A DNA stretch of 64,000 bases from Tiliqua scincoides (GCF_035046505.1 NC_089822.1:4377931-4441930); one strand, 5' to 3'; positions 22,252 through 32,943 are shown, counted from the first letter of the stretch. Program-made: numbers and translations. The notes: generated by a model from the sequence alone, not told the origin.

Positions 22252-22666
22252 TTAGCGTCTCGTGTGGCTGAAAAGGCCAATTCGGGAGTGACAATCCCTT
22301 CCACACTGGGAGCAAGTGCAGTCTGTCCCTGGTCTGTCTCCCTGGCTATGGGCCTTCCTTCTTTGCCTCTTTGCCTCAGACTGCTGGCCAAGTGTCTCTT
22401 CAAACTGGGAAAGGCCATGCTGCACAGCCTGCCTCCAAGCGGGCTGCTCAGAGGCCAGGGTTTCCCACTTGTTGAGGTCCATCCCTAAGGCCTTCAGATC
22501 CCTCTTGCAGATGTCCTTGTATCGCAGCTGTGGTCTACCTGTAGGGGGCTTTCCTTGCACGAGTTCTCCATAGAGGAGATCCTTTGGGATCCCGCCATCA
22601 TCCATTCTCATGACATGACTGAGCCAACGCAGGCGTCTCTGTTTCAGCAGTGCATACATGCTAGGG
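22252..22666 (-). pseudogene. LINE-A protein C-terminus with C2HC zinc finger
   Basis: The frame reads MYALLKQRRLRWLSHVMRMD, KDLLYGELVQGKPPTGRPQL and KDICKRDLKALGMDLNKWE, and then CSQCGRDCHSRIGLFSHTRR. The last segment has spacing C-x2-C-x12-H, and in the other copy is followed by x3-C, making a C2HC finger at the protein's end. Here the frame stays open through the finger. The N-terminal residues of the longer frame come from the inserted hAT and are not LINE protein. Confidence 0.75.
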
Positions 22667-23029
22667 CAGGGATCAGCAACCTGCGGCTCAAGAGCCACAT
22701 GCGGCTCTTTCAGCTGTCTGCTGCGGCTCCTCCGGGTGAAAGTGGCAAAAGGGGTAACAGGAGGCACCTGTGTTGGGAGGGCAGGCTGCTTCCCTCTGCC
22801 CCCTGAGCTCACTGCCCTCCTCTCCCTTCACCCCCACCTGCCCCACATTGGTTTCCCTTTTCAATTTTGCCTGCTCTGCAGGCTTAAGTTCCCTGTTTTT
22901 CCCTTCCCCAACACTCCAGCAGGACGCCCTCCTCCTCAGCCATTGCAAGCCCTTGCAGCCTGCCTTTCCCTGAGCAGGTCCCCACTCAATGCAAGGAGAG
23001 GCTTTTCCTCCACAGCTGAGGAGACATCC

Positions 23030-23582
23030 TGTGTCTACTCAGTAGTAAGCCCCATTACAGCAGGTGAAGCTTACTCCCAGGAAAGGGTGCCTGGGATGGC
23101 AGCCTTGGAGCCTGCTCCTATGTGTGTCTATGCAGTTGTAAGCCCAATTACAGCGGATGAAGCTTACTCCCAGGAAACGGTGCCTGGGATGGCAGCCTTG
23201 GAGCCTGCTCAAGTCCAAGCACAAAGACGGGTGAGTGGGAGCCTGCGCAGGTCTGTTTGAGAGCAAGCCCCAATGTAGACCCTGGGCTACACCCAGGAAG
23301 GTGTGGAGGGCTGTAGCCTCAGCCCCCTCCTGTGCAGGTCTACTCACAAGTTAGCTATAGTCAGTGGGGCTTCCTCCCAGAAAGGTGTGGAGGGCTGTAG
23401 CCTCTGCCTCCTCCTGTGCAGGTCTACTCACAAGTAAGCCCCACTGTAGTCAGTGGGGCTTCCTCCCAGGAAGGTGTGGAGAGGACTGCAACTGAGAGCT
23501 CCAACCAACTTGTCTGCTCAGAAGTCCCATTGTAGTCAATGGGGCTTACTCCCAGGATAGTGTGGACAGGGTTGCAGCCTGA
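23030..23582. repeat. Degenerate tandem array of about 70-97-bp units
   Basis: Six units each hold a TACTCA-like start, AAGCCCCATTGTAGTCA, GGGGCTTACTCCCAGGAA and GTGTGGA-GGGTTGCAGCCT-like segments. Units begin near 23034, 23118, 23247, 23338, 23422 and 23512. Each unit is itself partly palindromic (AAGCCCCA and TGGGGCTT). Single units of the same sequence occur at 21395, 43295, 52325 and 53680. Confidence 0.75.
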
Positions 23583-23770
23583 GGGAGGGCAGGCAGGCAG
23601 GGCAGAAGCTGGCCTGTGGCTGCCCCCCCACCTTTCCCCCCCAGCTCTGGCTTCTTCTCTTCCCCACCTCTGGAGTCTGTGTCCTTTTTTCCTTCCAGCA
23701 GGTTGCCTCTGGGAGGTGGGGGGAGTTCTTTAGTATCCATGTAAGATAAGCAGATGTCATAACCATCATA

Positions 23771-24720
23771 TGTATTGGAATCCTGGAAGATCTGGTGAGG
23801 AGGTAGATGTGGTGTCAGCAGTGGCCCCTTTAAGAGTAAGGCCTGGGCATCCAGCAGAGTGTGCTGCACAGCTGCAGCCACTTGAAGGCAATAGGGCCCT
23901 CAGAGATATAAGGAGCACCTGAGGCAGGAAGGGGGGGTGTGTGGGTTGTAGAAGGAGTGCAGGTTGGAGAGGAGACTGACTTGCCTTATTGACTTTGACT
24001 TGGATACTCTGACTGATTTGACTGACTTACTTTGGAATCTGACCTTGGACTGTGACTTGGCTTATTGACTTTGGACTCTGCCCTGGATACTTTGACTGAC
24101 TTTGTGACTAATGGACTGCTGGAGACACTGGAGTTTGAAGTGTGGCTGCTGTGCCCAAGACCTGCTGAGGACCAAGGGTCTGCTGTAGTGGTGGGAGGCT
24201 GCTGGCAGGAGAGAGGACCTCTGCAGGTTGAACAGGTGAGCTACCCTGGAGGTGGGGTCCAGCAGAAGTGCAGGGCAGAACCAGGGTCATTTGTTGGGGG
24301 AAAGAAGGGGCAGGAGGTCTGGTCTAGAGGGTAGAGCCTCCATCTGCCTGAAGATAACATCCACAAGGTCACCAGTTTGAGGCCACCGGCACTGTGCGAC
24401 CTTGAAGCAGCTGACAAGCTGAAGCTGAGCAATTCCATCTGCTCTGAGCGTGGGAGGATGGAGGCCAGAATGTGAAACCAGATCAGAGTGAAACACCTGG
24501 AATGTTGTGGTTCTTGAAAGATAGAACCTTCTTTCAATTGTAAAAATCCCTACGGGGATTTAATCAGCCTGCCTATGTAAACCGCCTTGAATAAAGTCTT
24601 GAATAAAGACCAAGAAAGGCGGTATATAAATACCTGTTGTTGTTGTTGTTGTTGTTATTAATTTGCTTAAAGTGGGCATAATTCTCCAGGCAGAGAATGG
24701 CCTTGGAATCAGGCAAAACA
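23771..24720 (+). mobile_element. Solo LTR, with a SINE inserted
   Basis: It starts TGTATTGGAATC and ends AGGCAAAACA. The flanks TCATA and CCATA are a 5-bp target duplication with one change. It is alignable along its length with 29378-29920 and includes the same TATA-like AGATATAAGGAGC. Without the SINE it would be about 600 bp. No internal retroviral sequence is present. The family is not assigned. Confidence 0.7.
24312..24659 (+). mobile_element. tRNA-derived SINE with L2-like tail
   Basis: The head has A-box-like GGTCTAGAGGGTAGAGCC and B-box-like CACCAGTTTGAGGCC, then a long body and the end CCGCCTTGAATAAAGTC, AAAGGCGGTATATAAATACC, finishing in (GTT)n at 24636-24655. It interrupts the LTR and is absent from the other LTR copy, so it is younger than the LTR. 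Confidence 0.8.
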
Positions 24721-25020
24721 CCATAGAGGACCAGGCGTCTGAAAACACAGGACAAGAATGTATGACAAAACTACGAGTTACAAAACTTTTGTAACTAAAA
24801 GCTACAAGAGGGGGCTACATTATAAAAATGGGACCTATAAGAGCATAAAGGTAAAAAAAAAAAAAAAAAAAACTATATATGCACTGTTATCTTCATTTTA
24901 GATGTCAAAAGGGTTTTGTGGCTCCTGAGGTTTTTTTTCCTCCGGAAAACGGGTCCTAATGGCTCTTTGAGTGTCTAAGGTTGCCAACCTCTGTGCTAGG
25001 GATTCCAGCATGTTTCAGGA

Positions 25021-26195
25021 CTGGAGGAGGACTGGAGGCGTTCCTTTGCCTGGAGGAGTGGGAAAAACCACTTTCCCCCTCAACTGGTTATGGAACCCTT
25101 TCTCTTTCTCTCTCTTACATATACATCACTTAAAAAAACAACAAAAAAAACACATAGCTAACAACGTGAGCAGCCAATCAAGAATAAAAACACACAATTG
25201 CTTTGCAAAGTTGATGGCAGGTAACTTCTATTAATCAGGGGGTTGGGACATGAGATGGTCAGATCGTGCTTCTCTAAAAAATGATGGTACTGAGAAGGAG
25301 GGAGCTTGTTCTATCAGAAATCGGAAAACCCACTTGGATAATGGCAGATTCTAAATTTAGAACAAATTGCAGGAATCTGTGTTCTCTCTGGCTCGGATAA
25401 AATGCAGTTTCCGGGCTGTTGCTGGCTGTTCTGCAAATTGCTCCCCAGATCATCGGAGATGGAGGGGAGAAGTGAACTTTCCACAACGCTGCTCAGTGTT
25501 TGCAAAGCTCGCTCCATCCATACTGGTTTGGAGGGCTGGTTGCCGTGACGGCTGAATGAAGTCTGATCTCCCTCAGTGAGGTGGGAATTAAAAGGTCTGA
25601 AATGACAGAATGGACTGTACCACTTTAGGGTGGGAGGGATGCATGGTGTTGAATGTCTTCCTCCAGAAAGACCAATTCTCAGCAAGGGAAAAACTACCAC
25701 AGTAGGAACAGGCCTGGCTGAAGCTTAGTTGCTATCTGAGGTGGCAACCCAATACTCTTGCTCTTCTTCTCTCAAAAACATGTACTTCATCTCCTTAGGA
25801 AAGGCAGGCGAGGGAAGCCCATCAATCTGGATCTTCCCTCTTACCTGGAGTTCTGGTGCTTCCTGCCCATAAATAAGAGTGGAGCATCCAAGAGAGGAAT
25901 GGCCCAAGACCTCCAGACCCTTGTGGCAGCATGGAGCATCTGATAATATGCCAGACCCTGTTCTTCCCACTCTCTAATGCTCTACCTCTACACTCTCCTC
26001 CCTGTCCCCACCTTCCAGCCCAGGGAATGGATGGAGCAGTGGAAGCAAGTAAGTGGCCAGAGATGGGTGTCCACCCCAGAACCAGTCAGCTATCTCAGGC
26101 AACCATTTCTGGATGGGTCAGACCTAAGTATGGAGAGAATTGGATTGAAATCATTCTCCTTGCTATGTTCTATTTGCAAGAATGGTCGTTAGTGC
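25021..26195. other. Mostly unique DNA, no gene seen
   Basis: No family recognised. 25270-25560 is moderately complex unique-looking sequence. The 128-codon minus frame 25314-25700 shows no family motif and has no codon support. Confidence 0.4.
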
Positions 26196-26198
26196 CAT

Positions 26199-26958
26199 GT
26201 GTACTAATAGACCATTGCCCCGTCCCACCTCGTACCGGCAGGCTGAGGGGACAGTTTCCCATTGGTCCATGCCATCTACTGGGCAGGGACTGAGCTTGCA
26301 TGGGTGATTTTCACCCACCTGAGCTCAGTCCAGGAGCTGCTGCAACCCTGCCCTCCCTCCTCTGACACAGTCAGATTGGCTGGTTGCTTTTACAGCCATG
26401 GGTGACAGTTGTTTTTTTTTTTTTTTTGCCTACCCCCAGTCTTTTGGACAGGCTTGGTTATCCCCTCTAATTGGTGGCTTTGCATGAGGCATGCGGTGTG
26501 GGGTAGGTAGGGCAACTTGGTATCCGTCCAGGGCAGCAAGGTCAAGGGGGTGTGTCAAAATTGCTCACATGATGCCTGGACAGCTCGACGAGACAGGCTG
26601 ACAAGTCCCCTGGACTGGTCAGATTAGGCTTGCATGGTATGCCCTGCGGGCCAAGCTGTCCAGCTGCCCTACCTCCCTTGAGGGGGTTGATGCTGACAGG
26701 CTGTACCCGGTCAAGTGACTGATGACAGCCCAAGTCAGTTGGTTCGTACTTGAGCCCCAGGGGTCCGTCTTTGAACTAGGGGGTCCGTCCTTGATGGTGG
26801 TCCATCCCTGCTAGGTCTGTTTCCCCCAGATTTAGGACCCCACACATTGGGTGGGCTAGCCCCTTTTTTCCATCTAGCCCTGCTGCGTTTTATTATTGAA
26901 TACAGTGGCCCGGTTTCAACCGAAATCTCAGTCCGGCGTCTTTATTGGGGGATGCAGG
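26199..26958 (+). mobile_element. LTR-like sequence, low confidence
   Basis: The stretch ends with features like the R-U5 part of an LTR: TTTTATTATTGAATACA, then GGTTTCAACCGAAATCTCAG and CGTCTTTATTGGGGG. I found no second copy and no sure target duplication, so this is a suggestion only. Confidence 0.25.
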
Positions 26959-27397
26959 GGTAAAGTGCTTTCTATATGGGGAAGATGCATATAATGCTCA
27001 GAGCCCAGAGTTCTGGTGAGTCTGATGCCTTCGCCAGCCGTTGGATCTGGCCTTTCTGTGACAGGACTCCTTTTTTCCCCTCTTCAATAACAGCTATCAG
27101 CTGCAATTCCCATTTAAATGCCTTTCAGGCTGGAGCTGTTAACCTGGAGGTGATGCATTATGGGCACAGTTGGACAGGCTGCTGACAGCACTTGAGCCGG
27201 GGAAGCGGTGGGTGCTGCGGTGAGAGGGCCTGGGGCAGATGGACAAGATGTTGCTCTAATTGCGGTGGCTCACCCTTGGAGCAGGAACGAGCTTCTGGAA
27301 CTTCTTTCCCTGGCACTGGGACATTATCTTCCTCGTTCTCTGCTGCCGCACATATCCTTCCCAGTTTTAAACTAGCAATATGCCCATCATGATGAGG

Positions 27398-27515
27398 GCT
27401 GGGGAGGGGTCATTGCTCTGTGACCAAGCACATTCCTTGCATGCGGGAGGCCTCGGGTTCAGTTCCCAGCATCTCCAATTAGAAGTATCCCAGGGGAGAC
27501 AGGGTTGGAAAAGGC
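27398..27515 (+). mobile_element. tRNA-derived Sauria-type SINE
   Basis: The head has CATTGCTCTGTGACCAAGCA, CATTCCTTGCATGCGGGAGG and a well preserved B box, GGGTTCAGTTCCC, at 27455-27467. It is followed by CAGCATCTCCAATTAGAAG, the Sauria body start. The 3' half is lost or diverged. Confidence 0.7.
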
Positions 27516-27602
27516 CTTCTTCAGTTGAAGTTTTAGGAGAGCCTCTGTAGTTCAAGGCAGGCGATACTGGGCAAAATGACAGCCCCAGCATGGCACTCAT
27601 AT

Positions 27603-27765
27603 GAGAGCCAGGATGGTGTAGTGATTCAGGAGTTGGACTTAGACCTGGAAGATCCAAGTCTAGATTCCTGCTCAGCCACAAAGCTCCCTGGCAGACTTTG
27701 GGAAGAACTCAGCACAAAGCTCACTGGGAGTGACAGTCTCTCTCTCGGAGCCTCACTGTTCATTT
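27603..27765 (+). mobile_element. MIR-like tRNA-derived SINE
   Basis: GAGCCAGGATGGTGTAGTGA, GTTGGACTTAGACCTGGAAG and CTCAGCCACAAAGCTCCCTGG match the copy at 57022-57532. It is truncated before the L2-like tail. Confidence 0.75.
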
Positions 27766-27819
27766 AGGGATACTGTGGAGGCGTATGGGGTGCCAAAGTC
27801 CAAATTTCATTAAGCATGT

Positions 27820-28487
27820 TGTTTGAGCCTGTCGTACCCCTGCCCAGAAGGGCAGCGCCAGTTCGGTAGACAGGGTGGATTCTGTCCAGTGCCGCTGAGG
27901 CCGAATAAGCAGACACTGTAAGGTGGAAGGCTTTGAAGGTTCTTTATTGTTCAACAACAAGACATGTCCGTGACCTTTGAGAGCTTGCACACTCAAATTC
28001 AAAGGCAATTCTTTGGGCTTTTGATGCCCCTTTTATACATTTCAGTTGTCATTCAAAACACAATCCCCCCAAAAGGGTGTTAACCTTTCCTGGTAACATT
28101 CCACTGACCTTCTCATGCCCTGGCTCCCCCGCCCTTCTTCACTGTCCTCCTCATGCACCTGCCCCCACCTTCTTAAAGGGAAGTAGTCTGGTATCGGTCT
28201 GCCTGTTGAACATATCCTGCTATTTTTATTTTCAGCTATGATGATGCTATTGTCTGTGGTTTTTGTTAGCTTTCAGCAAAGGGTCTTTTAATAATAAAAT
28301 TTGCAAGGCAGCAGGTCTGGAGCATCTCCCCTAAGTTCATACTTGGCCTGTCTTTATTCTGCACCCCCCTTTCTATGTCCTGCATTGATGGCTGTTACAG
28401 GTTGCTTTTAGGAAAGAAGGGGTCCAAGACAGGTAATTAGGTAACAAGCCGACATGCTTCACTTTTTGATACTAAACCATATGGGGG
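27820..28487 (-). mobile_element. Probable solo LTR (minus strand)
   Basis: On the minus strand there is a TATA box (TGTATAAAAGGGGC, 28027-28040), about 90 bases further a polyadenylation signal AATAAAGAACC (27939-27949), and an end at CTCAAACA (27820). That order and spacing are those of U3-R-U5. The outer U3 boundary, near 28487, is uncertain. No adjoining gag, pol or env sequence is seen. Family not assigned. Confidence 0.5.
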
Positions 28488-28649
28488 ACACGCTTCATTA
28501 GGACCATGATGTAATAGAAAGAGGGCTTTAACTCATTTCCCCACAAATTCCCCATCCCATCCACCTAGTGTCCCACACAGCTGCCATTTGATCCAGGAAA
28601 AAAGCTGCCATTGCTGGTAATAGGACTTCCCCATGGGACAAATAACAGC

Positions 28650-28897
28650 CAATCATGTAGCTAGAGGGGTGAAAAGCACTAAGTTTTGCAGGGAGCCTCA
28701 CCGCGGTTCCCTCCCCTTTGGAGCCATTCAGGATGGGGGGAGCAAAATGGAGATGAACGCAGGATGGAGTGCATGAGCAATCAAGGTGAATGCCTCCATT
28801 TTGCTCCCACCACTGGGAATGGTTCCAAAGGGGAGTGGCCACTTGCACGGCATGTTCATGTGCCTGCAAAAAATAGTGTTTTGTACGTTCACTGGCG
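28650..28897. mobile_element. Degraded MITE-A copy
   Basis: ATGTAGCTAGAGGGGTGAAA, AGCACTAAGTTTTGCAGGGA and the inverted CTGCAAAAAATAGTGTTTTG identify the family, but both outer ends are eroded. Confidence 0.6.
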
Positions 28898-28949
28898 CAG
28901 GCAGACCTTTTCATGACATGTCCCTCACCAGAGTCTAATTCGGACATCC

Positions 28950-29091
28950 CAAATTACAAGGGAGGGCACCAGGATGCAGGTCTCTTGTTACCTGGTGTGC
29001 TCCCTGAGGCACTGGTGGGCCGCTGTGAGATAAAGGAAGCTGGACTAGTTGGGCCTATGGCCTGATCCAGAGGGGCTGTTCTTATGTTCTT
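28950..29091 (+). mobile_element. CR1-like LINE 3' UTR fragment
   Basis: From AAATTACAAGGGAGGGCACC to the 3' terminus TGTTCTTATGTTCTTATCC, including GGCCTGATCCAGAGGGGCTG. 5'-truncated, without coding sequence. Confidence 0.8.
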
Positions 29092-29309
29092 ATCCCCAAC
29101 ATCATACCAGCATCAACAGAATGTCCCCTGTCCTGATGTTATGATAGCCCATATTTTCTTATCCCAGTACCCTCCTCCAGTAGAAAATACATGATATGTA
29201 CCAGGAAACAGATTGCTGCAATATTGATAGTAAGTTGGGTAGATATTACAGAAGCAGAGAGAGCTAAATGCACGGCTGCCATTTTCACATGTTCTGTTTA
29301 TATCTTGAG

Positions 29310-30205
29310 CAGTGTTTCTCAACCAGCAGTACTTGCACCACTTGTGGTACTTGAGGTGATGTCCGTTGGTGGGATCCTGTATTAGAATCTTGGGAGATCT
29401 GGCAAGGAGGTAGGGTGTGGTGTCAGCAGTGGCCCCTTTAAGGGTAAGGCCAGGGCATCCAGCAGAGTGTGCTGCACAGCTGCAGCCACTTGAAGGCAAG
29501 AGGGCCCTCAGGGATATAAGGAGCACCTGAGGCAGGAAAGGTTTGTGGGTAACAGAAGGAGGAAAGCTTGAGGAAGGACAGACTGGAGAAATCGACTGAG
29601 GAATTGATGGCTAATGGACTGCTAGAACTGCTGATGTGTGAGTGGACTTTGAAAGCTGCTGGAGCAGAAACTACTGGAGACACTAAGACTGGTTGGCTGC
29701 TGTGCCCAAGACCTGCTGAGGACCAAGGGGCTGCTGTAGTGGTGGGAGACTACTGGCAGGAAGGAGGACCTCTGTAGGTTAAACAGGTGAGCTACCCTGC
29801 AGGTGGGGTCCAGCAGGACTGCAGGGCAGAACCAGGGTCATTCTTGGGTAAATAAGGGGTGCTAATTAAATGTGGGCATAATTCCCTAGGTGGAACTTGG
29901 ACTGGGAATCTGGCAGAACAGACCCCCCATTGCCTGGCAGCGAGATAACAATATGAAAAGCAGCAGTAGGAGGCTTGGCTTGGCTCTGACAGGCAGATCT
30001 CCAGCATGCACTTTTTGTGCACTGAAAAAAAGCCCACCTGTCCACCCTGAGGCTCCTACCAATGTTTGTTACGTTGCATCTGGACTAAATAACTCCAGAA
30101 GTCAGTGGAGGTTTTCATCATCGCCAGTTACTTCCGATGGTACTTCCATGGTACATGGTCCAACAGGTGGACCATGTAAAGTGGTATAGCAGGGCACAAA
30201 CATTG
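29310..30205. mobile_element. hAT element (family F2) split by an LTR
   Basis: Starts CAGTGTTTCTCAACCAGCAG and ends GGGCACAAACATTG. The outer segments are homologous to the 334-bp element at 50235-50568, which has no LTR. The LTR at 29378-29920 was therefore inserted later. No convincing 8-bp duplication remains. Confidence 0.65.
29378..29920 (+). mobile_element. Solo LTR with 5-bp TSD
   Basis: 543 bp from TGTATTAGAATC to TGGCAGAACA, flanked by GATCC and GACCC (four of five match). A TATA-like GGATATAAGGAGC lies near 29511. It shares most of its length with 23771-24720. No internal part remains, as expected after recombination between two LTRs. Confidence 0.7.
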
Positions 30206-30787
30206 CAAAATGCTAATCTAAAAAATAAACATTTGAGGACAAAAGGCGGCCATTGAGAATTATCATGAATTGCTTGGTGGATTGTTTACATCTTTCTCAA
30301 CTACATTCTAGGACTTCTGTTTTATTTGTTCTTTTGTAAGCATAAAATGCAGGCACCATTATGATTTCACCAGGAGGAAGTAGATAACAAAGATCAGACC
30401 TTAGCACCAGTGCACCAGTGTTTTCGGTGCTGAACGTAGAGGACAAAAAGCATTGCTTTGCAAAGGTACATAAAGTACCTGTGGCAGAGACTTAACAATC
30501 CAGGTATTATTGTTGGACAAAGAGGCGCCTCTGCTCGTGTTGATTGGAATATTTACATGCCATTGCTCCTTGCTCTGTCTCCTTTATTGCCTGGACAATT
30601 TTTCAATTACATGCTAAAAACATTCGACTCGCTTGCTTTGTTTTATGAAAACTGTTTTTATAAACTAGTACCTGCCTCTTTCCTTGCAAGCTTTCCTTTG
30701 TGCCTCTTGTTTGCTGGGATGCCATTATGGCCTGAAATGCATGCATATTGATTGATAAAAATCCATCAAAGAGCAACTTCAATTTCA

Positions 30788-31016
30788 CAGTGGCGTAGCT
30801 AGAGCGGGTGCAAAGCACTACATTTTTCAGGGAGCCTCATGGCAGCATGCAAGTAGCCCCTCCCCTTTGAAGCCATTGTGGGTGGGGGGAGCAAAATGGA
30901 GACATTTGCTCCCCACCCAGAATGGCTCCAAAGGGGAGGGGGAGGTCCCGCTTGCACGCTGTGGTGAGGGTCCCTGAAAAACTTGGTGCTTTTCACCACC
31001 TCTAGCTATGCCACTG
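30788..31016. mobile_element. MITE-A copy
   Basis: Inverted ends CAGTGGCGTAGCTAGAGCGG and CACCTCTAGCTATGCCACTG, with inner arms AAAGCACTACATTTTTCAGG and CCTGAAAAACTTGGTGCTTT. 229 bp, no coding potential. Confidence 0.8.
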
Positions 31017-31218
31017 ACTTCAAATGTGCTTTAAGACAACTACCAAAAAGATTTGACTTTACAGCCTAGATTATAATGACTCCAGAAGGGACATTTGTGA
31101 GTCTGGGGATTGGTGAGTTGCTACAAAGGATGGTACATGCATGTCAAGAGGTGGGATGTGGACACAATAGCTTCAGATCGAAAAGGAACATGTGGAGAGG
31201 AATGATTTAAAAGATTTA

Positions 31219-31397
31219 GGGTGCAATCCTAACCAACTTTCCAGCACCAAGGTAAGGGTAATGCAGCTCCAAGGTAAGGGAAGAAACAATTCCTTACCTT
31301 CAGGGGGCCTCCGTGACTGCCCCCCAACTGCAGGATGCAGCACACGTCCCATTAGCATTGCTATGCCAGTGCTGGAAAGTTGGTTAGGATTTGGGCC
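31219..31397. repeat. Short inverted-repeat element (GCAATCCTAACC ends)
   Basis: Left end GTGCAATCCTAACCAACTTT, CCAGCACC; right end GTGCTGGAAAGTTGGTTAGG, ATTTGGGCC. These are 27-bp inverted arms. The inner part also folds (AAGGTAAGGGAAG and CTTACCTTC). Its terminal words resemble family G (CCAATCCT), suggesting a shared origin. Confidence 0.6.
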
Positions 31398-32210
31398 TTA
31401 CTGACCAATCCTACCTCCCATCATTGGCACTGATGCAGCCTTGCTGATGGAGCACATGCTGAATCCAATGGGCCGGGTGTGATCAGACAACCAGCAGAAA
31501 ATTGGGAATCTGTCCCCCCAAATGCATTTGAGACTGCAGCCTAGACTATCTGGGGATTGGCCTGAAATGCATCCACATCTGGTCCTTGGAAGACTAGACA
31601 CCATGGTGCAAGACAACATAGTTGTGATGTGCCAGAGACCCTTCTGAGGACTTCATGCTCTAATTAGAGATTTCCCAGTGCTCCTGTTCTTTGCATCATG
31701 CATTAAAGGTATGGGATGAGGGGAGATATATGTGACAGAGTTACAACCATGGTGTCAACAAGTTGTGGGCGCTACCATAAATGCAGAGGTCATGAGGAGA
31801 AACTGGCAACCGTGGAAAATACATCTGCTGGTTTTCCAGCTTCTCCAGACCATATCATACAGTGGTAGTGGATTGCATTTTAGATTTTCTACTTACCTGA
31901 GTATTTTTTAAGCCTGAAGGGGTTCAAGGGGATGGAGAAAAGATGATGACAGCATCACAGGTGACATTGGGTTGGGCTGGACTCAAAGTTTCTTTTACTC
32001 TAGAGCAGGGGTGCCCAAACTTTTGGCAGGAGGGCCACATCATCTTTCTGACACTGTGTTGGGGGCCGAGAAAAAAAAAGAATTAATTTACATTTCAAAT
32101 TTGAATAAAATTACATAACTTTACTTAAATGGAGATGGAACTTAAATGAAACACAAAGATGAACAGGCTTTGCTGAGGGAGAATCAGCATGGCTTCTGTA
32201 AGGGTAAGTC

Positions 32211-32708
32211 TTGCCTCACAAACCTTTTAAATTCTTTGAAAAGTTCAACAGGCATGTGGGCGCGGGAGAACCCATGGACACTATATATCTGGACTTTCAG
32301 AAGGCATTTGACATGGTCCCTCACCAAAGGCTACTAAATAAACTCCACAGTCAGGGAATTAGAGTGCAGGTCCTCTCCTGGATTGAGATCTGGTTGAAGA
32401 CCAGGAAACAGAGAGTGGGTGTCAATGGGCAATTTTCACAATGGAGAGAGGTGAAAAGCGGTGTGCCCCAAGGATCTGTCCTGGGACTGGTGCTTTTCAA
32501 CCTCTTCATAAATGACCTGGAGACAGGGTTGAGCAGTGAGGTGGCTAAGTTTGCAGATGACACCAAAGTTTTCCAAGTGGTGAAGACCAGAAGTGATTAT
32601 GAGGAGCTCCAGAAGGATCTCTCCAAACTGGCAGAACGGGCAACAAAATGGCAGATGCGTTTCAGTGTAAGTCAGTGTAAAGTCATGCACATTGGGGCAA
32701 AAAAATAA
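32211..32708 (+). pseudogene. CR1-like reverse transcriptase palm fragment
   Basis: A 165-codon frame with YLDFQKAFDMVPHQRLLNKL (motif A, with its catalytic Asp), KSGVPQGSVLGLVLFNLFIN (motif B) and KFADDTKVFQ (motif C; FADD carries the two catalytic Asp residues), then WQMRFSVSQCKVMHIGAKK. It ends at a frame shift at 32703-32708, beyond which the protein resumes in another frame (SMLGIVRKGIENKTASIIMP at 32820-). The upstream endonuclease domain is missing. Confidence 0.85.
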
Positions 32709-32943
32709 AAACTTCACATATAGGCTGATGGGTTCTGAGCTGTCTGTGACAGATCAGGAGAGAGATCTTGGGGTGGTGGTGGGCAGGTCGATGAAAGTGT
32801 CGACCAATGTGCGGCAGCAGTGAAGAAGGCCAATTCTATGCTTGGGATCGTTAGAAAAGGTATTGAGAACAAAACGGCTAGTATTATAATGCCATTGTAC
32901 AAATCAATGGTAAGGCCACCTGGAGTATCGTGTCCAGTTCTGG

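Larger units (their letters stand above)
22667..24993. mobile_element. 2.3-kb hAT element with perfect TSD
   Basis: Termini CAGGGATCAGCAACC and GGTTGCCAACCTCTG are imperfect inverted repeats. The duplication TGCTAGGG is perfect at 22659-22666 and 24994-25001. Internally it carries a six-unit degenerate tandem array and an LTR with a SINE in it. The 200-codon frame 22658-23260 starts in the LINE, crosses the terminus and runs through the tandem array, so it is not a transposase. The element is non-autonomous. Confidence 0.85.
22195..25020 (-). mobile_element. LINE-A copy split by a hAT
   Basis: The 3' portion is 22195-22666 and the rest resumes at 24994 after the hAT. The 8 bases TGCTAGGG occur on both sides, and the same sequence occurs once, uninterrupted, in the LINE-A copy at 18588-18596. 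The LINE was therefore present first. Its 5' truncation point is near 25020. Confidence 0.85.

Noticed and set aside
22658-23260. 200-codon plus-strand frame
   Set aside because: It starts in the LINE, crosses the hAT terminus and runs through the tandem array. The repeated SPITAGEAYSQE-like words come from the DNA repeat, not from a protein family.
23030-23582. CRISPR-like array
   Set aside because: Units are degenerate, the spacing is irregular, and the DNA is clearly from a vertebrate genome with the array inside a hAT.
26199-26958. Confident LTR call
   Set aside because: Only the right end looks LTR-like; there is no second copy and no firm duplication, so it is kept only as a low-confidence feature.
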